Source: Candidatus Woesearchaeota archaeon (GTDB taxonomy: Archaea; Nanobdellota; Nanobdellia; Woesearchaeales; ARS49). Taken from it: a stretch of 49,731 nt of DNA. Below are positions 41,702 to 49,343 of the stretch, piece by piece. Under the pieces are notes generated by a model. It ran no database searches and had not been told where the DNA came from. It worked only from the letters and a program-made list of their open reading frames with translations. Location of the stretch: the NCBI GenBank assembly GCA_019323015.1, contig JAHWHY010000012.1:1-49731 (forward strand), given 5' to 3'. Position 1 is the first letter of the stretch. Each line of letters starts with the position of its first letter. A program made the position numbers and the translations under genes.

Positions 41702-42169
41702 ATGGAAAATGTTCTTACTGCAAAAAGAAAGGCTCTAGATGTGCTTGTAAATGCAATTGATGCAAAGATAAAGCCAATAGGCATGATGGAAAGAGTCGCG
41801 CACCTGGATAATCAAAGCGCAAAAGAAAACTATCACGAAGAGCACGTCTTTTGCTATACAGGCGAGTACTTCAACCTTGCATCAAAACTAAGATTTGAAG
41901 TTGATAAAACAAGCGAATTCATAACTGTAGAATGGAACAGAGAATTCACTTTTGAGCAAAGCCATGCTGCAGTCGACATTGTTGACACTGGAAAACGAGA
42001 CAAAATTCAAAAAAGCCTAAGCCAAATGTTTGAGTCTGCAGAAGAACTGCAAAACTTTCTCTACGGGCTTTCCAGAAATCCAAAACTATCCGCAGGAAAC
42101 ACCTGGCACTATGACATCGGATTTTACAGGCTTGTGGGCATGGCTGAAGAGAAGAAAAAAGCTTCATAA
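41702..42169 (+). CDS. Cytosolic protein of unknown function (cassette 1)
   Basis: A 155-aa protein with a helical start and a beta-rich centre (KLRFEVDKTSEFITVEWNRE). A ribosome site GGGAGGG precedes the ATG, and TTTAAATA lies at 41650-41657. No family is recognised. It is the only gene between repeat copies at 41628 and 42196. Confidence 0.55.
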   Translation: MENVLTAKRKALDVLVNAIDAKIKPIGMMERVAHLDNQSAKENYHEEHVFCYTGEYFNLASKLRFEVDKTSEFITVEWNREFTFEQSHAAVDIVDTGKRDKIQKSLSQMFESAEELQNFLYGLSRNPKLSAGNTWHYDIGFYRLVGMAEEKKKAS

Positions 42170-42195
42170 AGCTATTTTTTTTAATATTATTAACT

Positions 42196-42209
42196 GTAAT
42201 CCAGGCAGA
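42196..42209 (+). repeat. Cassette-boundary repeat (GTAATCCAGGCAGA)
   Basis: Perfect copy, 26 nt after the stop of the preceding gene. Similarity to the copy at 44007 continues: CGGGAATTCTT then CATATAAAGAAT follow in both, over about 60 nt. Confidence 0.65.
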
Positions 42210-42311
42210 AGATTTCCGGGAATTCTTTGTAAAGGCATATAAAGAATGCTTTCTTTAATATAGTTTAATTAATAGTTTAACCAAAAGTTTTATATAGTTG
42301 GGTGTCTTAAA

Positions 42312-42575
42312 TTGAAAATAATCAATATTGAAATGCATGCCTTTTTCAGGATGATTGAAAGAGGGCAGAGATACGGGCTGGATTATATTGAGACAAAAGA
42401 AAGGGCGTTTAATACAGTTCGTTCAGGGAGATTTGCTGCAAGAAAGCATCTTTCAAAAAAGCACAAAACATATTGCTCGTATTTTAGCGATAATCTGTCC
42501 TTTTTTGTGGTATGCCTGGAGAGAGATGATAAAATATTGATAAAAACAGTCATAATTGAGGAAGGAAAAGAATGA
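42312..42575 (+). CDS. DUF4258-like toxin (cassette 2)
   Basis: An 87-aa protein with a RelE/DUF4258-like layout: IEMHAFFRMIERG, ERAFNTVRSGRFAARKHLSK, LSFFVVCLERDDKILIKTVI. A toxin role is supported by the zinc-finger/AbrB protein encoded directly after it with a 4-nt overlap, as in MqsR/MqsA-type modules. The start is a TTG at 42312; the ATG at 42333 is possible because a TATA-like box (TTTTATATAG, 42288-42297) is very close to the TTG. Confidence 0.6.
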   Translation: MKIINIEMHAFFRMIERGQRYGLDYIETKERAFNTVRSGRFAARKHLSKKHKTYCSYFSDNLSFFVVCLERDDKILIKTVIIEEGKE

Positions 42576-42880
42576 AATGCGTCAATTGCAATGTTGGGAT
42601 GAAGAAGGTGTTTATCAATTACAAAGGAATGAAGCTTGAAGCCAGGCAGTGCCCTAAATGCAAGGAAAAGATATTTACAGAAGAACTGACTATGAAGGCC
42701 ATCTCTAAACTAGAAGCTGAACGGCTCAAAAAAGAGTATGTGAAGAAACCAATACAGATAGGACACAGCATCGGAATGACATTCCCAAAGGAAATTACTG
42801 ACGCATTTGACTTGAAAAGAAAGAAACTTGTAATACACCCAGACATTATCAATAAAAAAATAGAGATATCAGTTGATTAG
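42572..42880 (+). CDS. MqsA/YgiT-like antitoxin: zinc finger plus AbrB-type domain (cassette 2)
   Basis: A 102-aa protein. Residues 1-40 are a YgiT-type zinc finger (MKCVNCNVGMKKVF...ARQCPKC). Residues about 60-102 read GHSIGMTFPKEITDAFDLKR then a final strand pair, the SpoVT/AbrB-MazE DNA-binding fold. The protein would bind the toxin and repress the operon. Confidence 0.7.
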   Translation: MKCVNCNVGMKKVFINYKGMKLEARQCPKCKEKIFTEELTMKAISKLEAERLKKEYVKKPIQIGHSIGMTFPKEITDAFDLKRKKLVIHPDIINKKIEISVD

Positions 42881-42899
42881 TTCTTTGATGCTGTTGATT

Positions 42900-42912
42900 G
42901 TAATCCAGGCAG
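42900..42912 (+). repeat. Cassette-boundary repeat (GTAATCCAGGCAG)
   Basis: Thirteen of fourteen bases kept (the last base is G). It lies 19 nt after the antitoxin stop and 2 nt before the end of the leftward secreted-protein gene, so it cannot be a promoter element of either. Confidence 0.65.
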
Positions 42913-42914
42913 GC

Positions 42915-43946
42915 TTACTCTAAAGCTTTAATGCATCTATCCAGAATTGGGGCGCCTATCCTGTAAAGACTTCTTGCAGCTGACTCACTTAATGGCTTGT
43001 CAAGGACTATTTTCTTGTCATCTTCTTTTGTTGTCAAGGTGTTTGATTCTATATTGCCGTCTTTGTCGTAAATTATCTTTATATGAATATATCTGCCCCA
43101 GCTTTTTGGCCTTTCTGATTGCTGCGGAATCCAGCCTCTGAATTCTGTTTTTTTATTAGGCATTCTTATGAAGTAAGCATCGTGGATATCTCCAAGAAAA
43201 TGATGCAGGTATAAGATGTGGTCTTGTTCAAGAGTGTAAAAATTGGCCCTGAAATTATAATTATTGAAAAACCTCTGGATTTCAAGGTCTAACTCGCTTG
43301 AATCTCTTCCTAAGCAGACTGCTTGAGTCAATCTTGGATTTAAGTTATGAGTGTGAAGCCTGAAATTCTCTTCAGGTGATTTTTTATAATTACCTGCCCA
43401 GTGGCGGCCTTCATACAAAGCAAGTATACCACACGCAGTATAACCCTCTGCCTTGACAACAGCATCTGTCTGGCTCAGGAACTGCTCTGGGTTGATACTT
43501 AGTAAAATATCTTCTATAGATTGTTGTTTCCTTAAATTGCTTAAGGATTCTTGATTAATCCTATCTGTTATTAAAAGATTAAAATCATCCTGATCCCCTC
43601 TACTGAACACGCCCAGCACAGAATCACGAGTCCAGATGTCGACATTATCTCCTTTTTTCCTGATTACAAAATCTAAAGGATTTGAAGATTCCTGGTTTTC
43701 CTCCCTTAACAAAGAACCGCAAAGCTTTACGATTCCATCTTCTTCAGACATAGTAAGATTCACGAACCTTGTTGAACCAGTCAAATCCGCAGATTCATAC
43801 TCATCTAATCTTAAGTAAGTTATAGCATGAGGTGTCAGTTCTTTCTTTACCTGGCTGACAATTTGAGTCTCTTGAGCAAGAACAGAAATAGGGGTCAGAG
43901 TAGCATAAGTAATTATTAATCCAGCCAAGATGTCTTTGAGTCCCAT
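42915..43946 (-). CDS. Secreted protein of unknown function (cassette 3)
   Basis: A 343-aa protein with a signal peptide (MGLKDILAGLIITYATLTPISVLA) and no later membrane span. The mature part has three Cys and a stretch with many His and Tyr (EGRHWAGNYKKSPEENFRLH; DHILYLHHFLGDIHDAYF). No family is recognised. It is transcribed opposite to the other cassette genes. Confidence 0.6.
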   Translation of the reverse strand: MGLKDILAGLIITYATLTPISVLAQETQIVSQVKKELTPHAITYLRLDEYESADLTGSTRFVNLTMSEEDGIVKLCGSLLREENQESSNPLDFVIRKKGDNVDIWTRDSVLGVFSRGDQDDFNLLITDRINQESLSNLRKQQSIEDILLSINPEQFLSQTDAVVKAEGYTACGILALYEGRHWAGNYKKSPEENFRLHTHNLNPRLTQAVCLGRDSSELDLEIQRFFNNYNFRANFYTLEQDHILYLHHFLGDIHDAYFIRMPNKKTEFRGWIPQQSERPKSWGRYIHIKIIYDKDGNIESNTLTTKEDDKKIVLDKPLSESAARSLYRIGAPILDRCIKALE

Positions 43947-44006
43947 TGTAATATCCGAATTGGAAATAGTTTTTAAAGTTTTCTTATTTTATTAATATTC
44001 GGGAGA

Positions 44007-44020
44007 GTAATCCAGGCAGA
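44007..44020 (+). repeat. Cassette-boundary repeat (GTAATCCAGGCAGA)
   Basis: Perfect copy, 60 bp before the start of the leftward secreted-protein gene and 66 bp before the next rightward toxin gene. It shares extended 3' similarity with the copy at 42196. Confidence 0.65.
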
Positions 44021-44086
44021 TCTGATCGAAATATTTGCGGGAATTCTTAATAAAAACATATAAAGAATAAAAAACAAAAATACTGC

Positions 44087-44401
44087 ATGGGCATCTACAC
44101 AATAAGACCTGTCAGAGAACTTGATGAGCTGGAACTAAAAGAGCTGCTGAGAAATAAAAGCATAACAATCTCAACACATGCTTTTGACCACCTCGGAACA
44201 GGGCAGCGAAAACTATTTAAAGAAACTGAACTAATAAACACAATACAGAGAGAAAGCCCAAGAAGAATATTTTTGCAGGAAAACAGCAGATATGCGCTGT
44301 ATTACAGGAAAAAAGAAGGGTATCTCAAGTTAATCCTTGAAATCGAGAAAAATAAGGCTGTGATTGTCTCGTTCATGAACACCCTGGAAATACCAAGATG
44401 A
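44087..44401 (+). CDS. DUF4258/RelE-like toxin (cassette 4)
   Basis: A 104-aa protein with the pattern KSITISTHAFDHL, RESPRRIFLQENSRYALYY, LKLILEIEKNKAVIVSFMNT, similar in layout to DUF4258 toxins. It overlaps the next gene by 4 nt. CATATAAAG at 44059 places the ATG near the transcription start. Confidence 0.6.
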   Translation: MGIYTIRPVRELDELELKELLRNKSITISTHAFDHLGTGQRKLFKETELINTIQRESPRRIFLQENSRYALYYRKKEGYLKLILEIEKNKAVIVSFMNTLEIPR

Positions 44402-44787
44402 AAAAGAAAAAAATCACTGGAAAAGGAGAATTTATCTATGACTACAAGCATGATATACTTACGTTTAAAATGAAAGACCGGAACTACAAGAAATCAATAG
44501 AGATACAAAACTTTGCAATAGACATTGATGATAAAAATCTAATTACAGGAATAAGGGTCTTTGACGCCTCAAAAGTCTTTGGTGTTGACAAATACGTACT
44601 GAAAAACATTGTTCATGGTGAGTTTAAGGCAGATGTGGAAAAGAAAATAGTGACAATCACACTGAAATTCGTCGGCATGCAACGGAATAGACTTATGTCA
44701 TTACTAAGCAAAAAACAGAATTTTATACATCAGATAACAGCACCAATAAAGAATGTTTCTGATTCTATTGTTGAATGTGCTGTTTGA
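44398..44787 (+). CDS. DUF2283-like antitoxin (cassette 4)
   Basis: A 129-aa protein with a DUF2283-like core: YDYKHDILTFKMKDRNYKKS, then NFAIDIDDKNLITGIRVFDAS. Small DUF2283 proteins frequently follow DUF4258 toxins, and the overlap with the gene before supports a toxin-antitoxin pair. The C-terminal 50 residues are extra. Confidence 0.6.
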   Translation: MKKKKITGKGEFIYDYKHDILTFKMKDRNYKKSIEIQNFAIDIDDKNLITGIRVFDASKVFGVDKYVLKNIVHGEFKADVEKKIVTITLKFVGMQRNRLMSLLSKKQNFIHQITAPIKNVSDSIVECAV

Positions 44788-44794
44788 TGTTACT

Positions 44795-44808
44795 GTAATC
44801 CAGGCAGA
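44795..44808 (+). repeat. Cassette-boundary repeat (GTAATCCAGGCAGA)
   Basis: Perfect copy, 7 nt after the antitoxin stop; the preceding ACT is as in the copy at 42196. Confidence 0.65.
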
Positions 44809-44855
44809 CAAGATTTGAGCAAATATTTATAAATCTTCCACATATATTGCTTATT

Positions 44856-45254
44856 ATGATAAAATCAAAATGTTGCGGAAGTATAATAATTAGGGAAGGA
44901 AAGTATCTTCTAGTAAAGCATGGAGACGGAGGACACTGGGATTTCCCAAAAGGACACACTGAACAGGGAGAATCTGAGGAAGAAACAGCTCTTAGGGAAA
45001 TATATGAAGAAACTGGCTTGAAAGTTGAGATTATTCCAGGCTTTAAGGAAAGTATAAATTATATTGATGAAATAAATAAAGAAGACAAGACTGTAGTGTT
45101 TTTCTTGTGTAAAGCGAGTTCATCAGAGATAAAACACATAACAGATGATGTTGTGGATTCTGTATGGCTGGATTATGAAGAAGCCCTTAATAAAATAACA
45201 TTTGATAGTGCAAAAGAGTTACTTAAGAAGGCAGATGCTTTTTTGAGGAAGTAG
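44856..45254 (+). CDS. NUDIX hydrolase, Ap4A hydrolase type (cassette 5)
   Basis: A 132-aa enzyme with a complete NUDIX box (GHTEQGESEEETALREIYEE followed by TGL). The lead-in KCCGSIIIREGKYLLVKHGD and GHWDFPKGH are typical of diadenosine tetraphosphate hydrolases. The ATG at 44856 is chosen because TTTATAAA (44826-44833) ends 22 nt before it; a TTG at 44847 is too close. Confidence 0.85.
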   Translation: MIKSKCCGSIIIREGKYLLVKHGDGGHWDFPKGHTEQGESEEETALREIYEETGLKVEIIPGFKESINYIDEINKEDKTVVFFLCKASSSEIKHITDDVVDSVWLDYEEALNKITFDSAKELLKKADAFLRK

Positions 45255-45273
45255 TTCTTTTATGTTAGGAAGA

Positions 45274-45287
45274 GTAATCCAGGCAGA
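45274..45287 (+). repeat. Cassette-boundary repeat (GTAATCCAGGCAGA)
   Basis: Perfect copy, 19 nt after the NUDIX stop and 53 nt before the end of the leftward KilA-N gene. It is the last copy seen in the window. Confidence 0.65.
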
Positions 45288-45340
45288 CATAAGCCTGATT
45301 TGTTGATATTGGGGTTTTTTAGGAAGATGCAGTACTTAAC

Positions 45341-46174
45341 TTATTTCTTATGATTGAGCTTCTTAATTTTTTCAGGCGTTTCAAGACTTTTTATTGACCT
45401 GTTTTTTATCAAAATTTTCATCTGTGATATCGCGATTTCATTAAGCTTGATTAATCTGTTATGCTGATTCATTCCTTCTTTAATGAACAAAGCATTCAGA
45501 TTTTCAAGATTAGACAAGCAGACTAATTGAGACACGTTTGCATAATCTCTGATATTTCCTTTTTTATTATTTTTTTCTCTCCATTCTTTAGCAGTCATTC
45601 CAAATAAAGCCACGTTTAAAACATCTGCCGCATTAGCATAAATTTGGTTTGCCTGTTCTTTGGTAATCTCTTTAGGTATGAGGTTCTCTTTTATTGCATC
45701 TGTGTGGATTGCATAATTGATTTTTGCCAGATTTCTCTTAATATCCCAGCCTAATTGTTTTTGCTCTTGATCTTTTAGCCTTTGAAATTCTTTGATTAAA
45801 TAAATCTTAAATTCTGCACTAATCCACATTCCAAACTCAAAAGCTAAATCTTTATGAGCGTATGTACCCCCATATCTGCCTGCAGTTGCTCTTATCCCTA
45901 TAGCATTTGTTTTAGAAACCCAGTCTTTTACACTTAGTTTATAATTGTGCAATCCTGCCTTGCTTCTAATTGTAGCGAATTCGCCATAATTAAAATCAGG
46001 ATTATGCAATTTTTCCCAAATTCCCAAGAATTCAACTGTATTCCTGTTTCTAAGCCAATCTGAAATAAAAAAATCACCATCTTTTGCTTTAAGCATATCA
46101 GTCAAAGAAATAAAATCTTCTTCATTTTTAGTATAAATCGAGATTTCAGTTCCTAAAACACTAATTTTTGTCAT
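45341..46174 (-). CDS. KilA-N domain protein
   Basis: A 277-aa protein of the KilA-N family, found in phages, large viruses and mobile elements. Motifs: FISLTDMLKAKDGDFFISDW, FLGIWEKLHNPDFNYGEFATI (part), GIRATAGRYGGTYAHKDLAF, FGMWISAEFKIYLIKEFQRL. The N-terminal domain should bind DNA. The C-terminal region (NALFIKEGMNQHNRLIKLNE) is the usual accessory part. It suggests a mobile-element origin for this neighbourhood. Confidence 0.85.
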   Translation of the reverse strand: MTKISVLGTEISIYTKNEEDFISLTDMLKAKDGDFFISDWLRNRNTVEFLGIWEKLHNPDFNYGEFATIRSKAGLHNYKLSVKDWVSKTNAIGIRATAGRYGGTYAHKDLAFEFGMWISAEFKIYLIKEFQRLKDQEQKQLGWDIKRNLAKINYAIHTDAIKENLIPKEITKEQANQIYANAADVLNVALFGMTAKEWREKNNKKGNIRDYANVSQLVCLSNLENLNALFIKEGMNQHNRLIKLNEIAISQMKILIKNRSIKSLETPEKIKKLNHKK

Positions 46175-46216
46175 GCAGTTTAGAAAGCAATAATCATTTA
46201 TAACTTCTGTGCATAG

Positions 46217-46229
46217 CTGTCCAGTGGCT
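46217..46229 (-). promoter_or_regulatory. AGCCACTGGACAG motif upstream of the KilA-N gene
   Basis: Same 13-mer as at 30866-30878, here on the minus strand, with TTATAAAT about 13 nt downstream of it and the KilA-N ATG after that. Confidence 0.35.
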
Positions 46230-46241
46230 AGTGACGATATT

Positions 46242-46258
46242 TCCGAAAGATTTTCGGA
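46242..46258. terminator. Short perfect hairpin
   Basis: TCCGAAA-GAT-TTTCGGA, with TTTTTC following on the plus strand. It lies between the ends of two leftward genes and may stop transcription in either direction; the T-run is on the plus strand, where no upstream gene is seen. Confidence 0.35.
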
Positions 46259-46275
46259 TTTTTCTTGAGAAGAAG

Positions 46276-47397
46276 TTAAACAAGCTTCTTAATCACAACA
46301 AATTCCTTATTGTTTTCCTTTGTTGTGTATGCGATATTTCCGTTATAGTAAACAGGATTCTTGATGTTCTCTATGTTGAATTCACAGTCTTTGTAATAAA
46401 GTGTGTAATAGCCCAGGTCTATGTAATTCTCTTGCTGCTTTACAAGATACGCAAGCTCGCCATTGAAATCATATAATTGGGGCTGACTGTTATAAGGACC
46501 AAATTTTTCATCATCAAAATAAATGTAATAATACATACCATCCACTCTTTCAATCAAGGCAATCTTATCGCCGATTGATACAAACCGACTAGCCCACTCA
46601 TAAGGGCCAGATATTTCGGGGCCGTTGATGAGATAGGACTTATTGCCTTTTGACGCAGTGTAGACAAGCCTGTTGTTAACACTGTCTAGAGCGGTAATAT
46701 GATCATAATCCGTGTCCAAAGGCACTCCATCAATGTATATCCTGCTTCCATCTGAGAAAACAATCTGGTTATTTATTTCCACAGGCCACTCAACGTATTT
46801 ATAAGGGCCATACTTGTTATTCTTGAATATCATATAAGATTCATTGCCTGTAATGGAATATGCCAAACTTGCTTTGGCAAACTGAATTCCCTTAGCATTA
46901 ACAGGCGTTTCAACACCATCCTCAACTATCACATAAGTGCCAGAACAATCTCTATGCGTGCATTTAAGGTCTTTTGAAGCGATGAATACTAATTTACCAC
47001 CTATTTCTCTTACACCCTGTATGGAATTGTAAGTGGCTATCTTGTCCTTGTTTATGTATAATGACTGACCTTTATCATTCACTTTATATGCAACCTTATT
47101 ATTTAAATCCCAAAGAATATTCACAGACTTGTTTAATTCTTTGATTATTTCATTATTTAAGTATACTTTAGAATCTGATGAACAAACAGTATTTACGTAC
47201 TCACCAGTGCAAGTCTGATTATCAACAGTTGTGTAAGCTAAATCATTGTTTATTAACGTTAGGAAGTTGACCTGATCATGCGGCTCAAAAGAAGTGATTG
47301 TAGTTAGAGAACAAGTGCCAGAATCAGTTGTTTCCAGAGTGCTAACTTTAGCGCAAGAGCAGAGTATCAGTAATATTAGGCACAGATAGTACTTCAT
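46276..47397 (-). CDS. Lipoprotein with beta-propeller-like repeats
   Basis: A 373-aa protein from the ATG at 47397 (MKYYLCLILLILCSC), a lipoprotein signal with Cys at 13 or 15; a longer frame upstream overlaps the divergent gene. The mature part repeats a unit of about 45 residues: KLVFIASKD, NKYGPYKYVEWPVEINNQIV, GPYEWASRFVSIGDKIALIE, EKFGPYNSQPQLYDFNGELA. This suggests a six- to seven-bladed propeller. Role unknown; probably outside the cell. Confidence 0.7.
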   Translation of the reverse strand: MKYYLCLILLILCSCAKVSTLETTDSGTCSLTTITSFEPHDQVNFLTLINNDLAYTTVDNQTCTGEYVNTVCSSDSKVYLNNEIIKELNKSVNILWDLNNKVAYKVNDKGQSLYINKDKIATYNSIQGVREIGGKLVFIASKDLKCTHRDCSGTYVIVEDGVETPVNAKGIQFAKASLAYSITGNESYMIFKNNKYGPYKYVEWPVEINNQIVFSDGSRIYIDGVPLDTDYDHITALDSVNNRLVYTASKGNKSYLINGPEISGPYEWASRFVSIGDKIALIERVDGMYYYIYFDDEKFGPYNSQPQLYDFNGELAYLVKQQENYIDLGYYTLYYKDCEFNIENIKNPVYYNGNIAYTTKENNKEFVVIKKLV

Positions 47398-47488
47398 GAA
47401 GAGCAATAAAGAAGAAGTGTTTAAAAAGGTAGTGGGTGTTCGGATAGAGATACAAAAGTTTTTAAAAACAAAGCACTTCTTTCTTATT

Positions 47489-48055
47489 ATGAGGCTGTGG
47501 GGATTGATACTACTTATTATACTGGCAGGATGCACCAGTGAAACAGTTATGCAGGAAGCACCTGCTAATGACACAATTTCTGATATCTCTGAAGCAACAA
47601 TACATTGCAGTTATATGCGTTCTTTCAACATATCTGAAAATGCCACAGATGATGAATTGACTGAAACAGCACGAAAGAACGTAATTAATCCAGTAGGGCT
47701 GGATTATGACTATGTAAACCAATTCAGGTATCTCAACTGCACATCAACAGACATTGTCTGCGCACATAAATCCATGCTTGACTGCTGGTGGAAAGATGGA
47801 GAATTTGTTGAGCTTGACTGCGGCCCTTTTCCAAACGGAACAATAACTGCCAAGAAGAACTCAAGCGGCAAAACAATCCTAAGAAAAGTCATGAACAACC
47901 TATTTGATTCAGGATTCTATGAATATCTAAGCAACATAACCACACCAGGATGCGCCCTCAATCAAACCTGCGAAGCATTTTCTTTTGAATGCATCAGCGA
48001 AGACATAGTGTATACATGTGAACGCCTTGCAAAAGGCGGGTTTGAGTGTGAATGA
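47489..48055 (+). CDS. Small lipoprotein with many Cys
   Basis: A 188-aa protein from the ATG at 47489 (MRLWGLILLIILAGCTSE), lipobox LAGC. The TATA-like TTTTTAAAAA about 25 nt upstream supports this start rather than the longer frame from 47396. The mature domain holds about eleven Cys, likely in disulfides, and several N-x-S/T sites. No family is recognised. Confidence 0.65.
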   Translation: MRLWGLILLIILAGCTSETVMQEAPANDTISDISEATIHCSYMRSFNISENATDDELTETARKNVINPVGLDYDYVNQFRYLNCTSTDIVCAHKSMLDCWWKDGEFVELDCGPFPNGTITAKKNSSGKTILRKVMNNLFDSGFYEYLSNITTPGCALNQTCEAFSFECISEDIVYTCERLAKGGFECE

Positions 48056-48094
48056 TTAGGGTCCTGCGGACAGATAGTAGCCAGGGGCAAGGTA

Positions 48095-48102
48095 TTTATA
48101 TA
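48095..48102 (+). promoter_or_regulatory. TATA box of the membrane HNH gene
   Basis: TTTATATA ends 22 nt before the ATG at 48125. A GGACAGAT string (48068-48075), as before the LAGLIDADG gene, lies upstream. Confidence 0.5.
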
Positions 48103-48124
48103 TGCGTTACAATATCATCAAAAT

Positions 48125-49297
48125 ATGTTAACTGCGTGGGGTGGTTTAAAGATAATGTTTTGGTTCGTAGTATTGTGCACATTGTTTCCTGCTACTTTTG
48201 CATTATCTTGTGACTATACCGACATTGAAGTATGCCCAGAAAAGGAGCTTGCATTATGTCCAGAATATACCAGCATTAAAATAGGAAATCCTTTAGAACT
48301 TTCTGATTTTACAAAAGGAGAAATTGCTACGTTTACAATAACAAATCCCAATAATTTCGAGGTTTTTGCTGTTTTTAATTATAAAGTAATCGGGCATTCT
48401 AAAGGCAAGCATTCAAAAGGACTGAAAATCGGATCATTAAATTATAGCACATTTAAACACTATTGTTTTGATGGCAAAACAATGGGGGAATGTTCAATAA
48501 ATGAGAATGTGTCTTATTATATTTCTAAACCGCAGATATTATATCCTAAAGAAGTGCTTGTTGAAAAGAACAAAACTATCTGCAAAATTTGCCCAAATGG
48601 AAAAGAGTGTCTAAATAATGGTACAAAATGTAAATCAGACAAAGAATGTGGCTGTGGATACTGCAATTTTGCAGGATATTGTGGACCCTTCACACGTTGC
48701 CCAAAAGATTTGAAGAACTGTAAAAATGAAAGCTGTTTGAAGCCTTCTATTAAGAAAGCAGGAGAAACATATTCTTGCGAATGGGAATGTGAATCAAACA
48801 AAGGGGATGGCGGTATTTGTAAGGATAAACCAGAGAATATCTTTACTAAATGGCGAGATTTACTTATAATAAGCGGCGTCATATGTTTTATTGTGATTAT
48901 TTCTTTGGTATATTTGTACGAAAAAGAAATAAAACCAAAATTGCATATTTGGCGTGCGCTTAATAAATACAAAAAAAGATATCATAACCTTTTCTATGAT
49001 AAAAAAACAGGATATCTCCGTTTTGAAAATGGAAAAAAAGAATTTTTACATAGGTACATTTACAGAGAAAAATTTAAGTTACGTTCGGGGCATGTTGTTC
49101 ATCATATAGATGTAGACAAACTTAACAATGAAGATTTTAATTTGATTGACATCCCCTATGACAAGCACAAATATACGCTAAAACATATAAAAATCAAAAA
49201 AGGAAAGTGGAGACAAGGATTAAAAGAATTGATGAAACAGTTAAACATGACCGAAAAGGATCTTCCAAAACATGTTTTAGATCATTTGAAAAAGTAA
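48125..49297 (+). CDS. Membrane-tethered HNH nuclease-like protein
   Basis: A 390-aa protein. A signal peptide (KIMFWFVVLCTLFPATFALS) leads to an outward domain of about 220 residues: a beta-rich part, then a Cys-rich part (CKICPNGKECLNNGTKC, CGCGYCNFAGYCG). A membrane span (LLIISGVICFIVIISLVYLY, about 246-266) follows, and a basic cytoplasmic domain. That domain has an HNH-3-like pattern: FLHRYIYREKF, GHVVHHIDVDKLNNEDFNLI (about 320-340), YDKHKYTLKH. The HH...N...H order fits the HNH nuclease fold. It could cut incoming DNA at the membrane or respond to an outside signal. No known family joins these parts, as far as I can tell. Confidence 0.7.
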   Translation: MLTAWGGLKIMFWFVVLCTLFPATFALSCDYTDIEVCPEKELALCPEYTSIKIGNPLELSDFTKGEIATFTITNPNNFEVFAVFNYKVIGHSKGKHSKGLKIGSLNYSTFKHYCFDGKTMGECSINENVSYYISKPQILYPKEVLVEKNKTICKICPNGKECLNNGTKCKSDKECGCGYCNFAGYCGPFTRCPKDLKNCKNESCLKPSIKKAGETYSCEWECESNKGDGGICKDKPENIFTKWRDLLIISGVICFIVIISLVYLYEKEIKPKLHIWRALNKYKKRYHNLFYDKKTGYLRFENGKKEFLHRYIYREKFKLRSGHVVHHIDVDKLNNEDFNLIDIPYDKHKYTLKHIKIKKGKWRQGLKELMKQLNMTEKDLPKHVLDHLKK

Positions 49298-49343
49298 AAA
49301 AATAAGACAACTTATTTATATCTATGCCTGCTAACTTGCAATT

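Noticed and set aside
41628..45287. Classical integron attC sites
   Set aside because: No GTTRRRY/RYYYAAC pair or long imperfect palindrome is seen around the repeats, and no tyrosine integrase is in the window.
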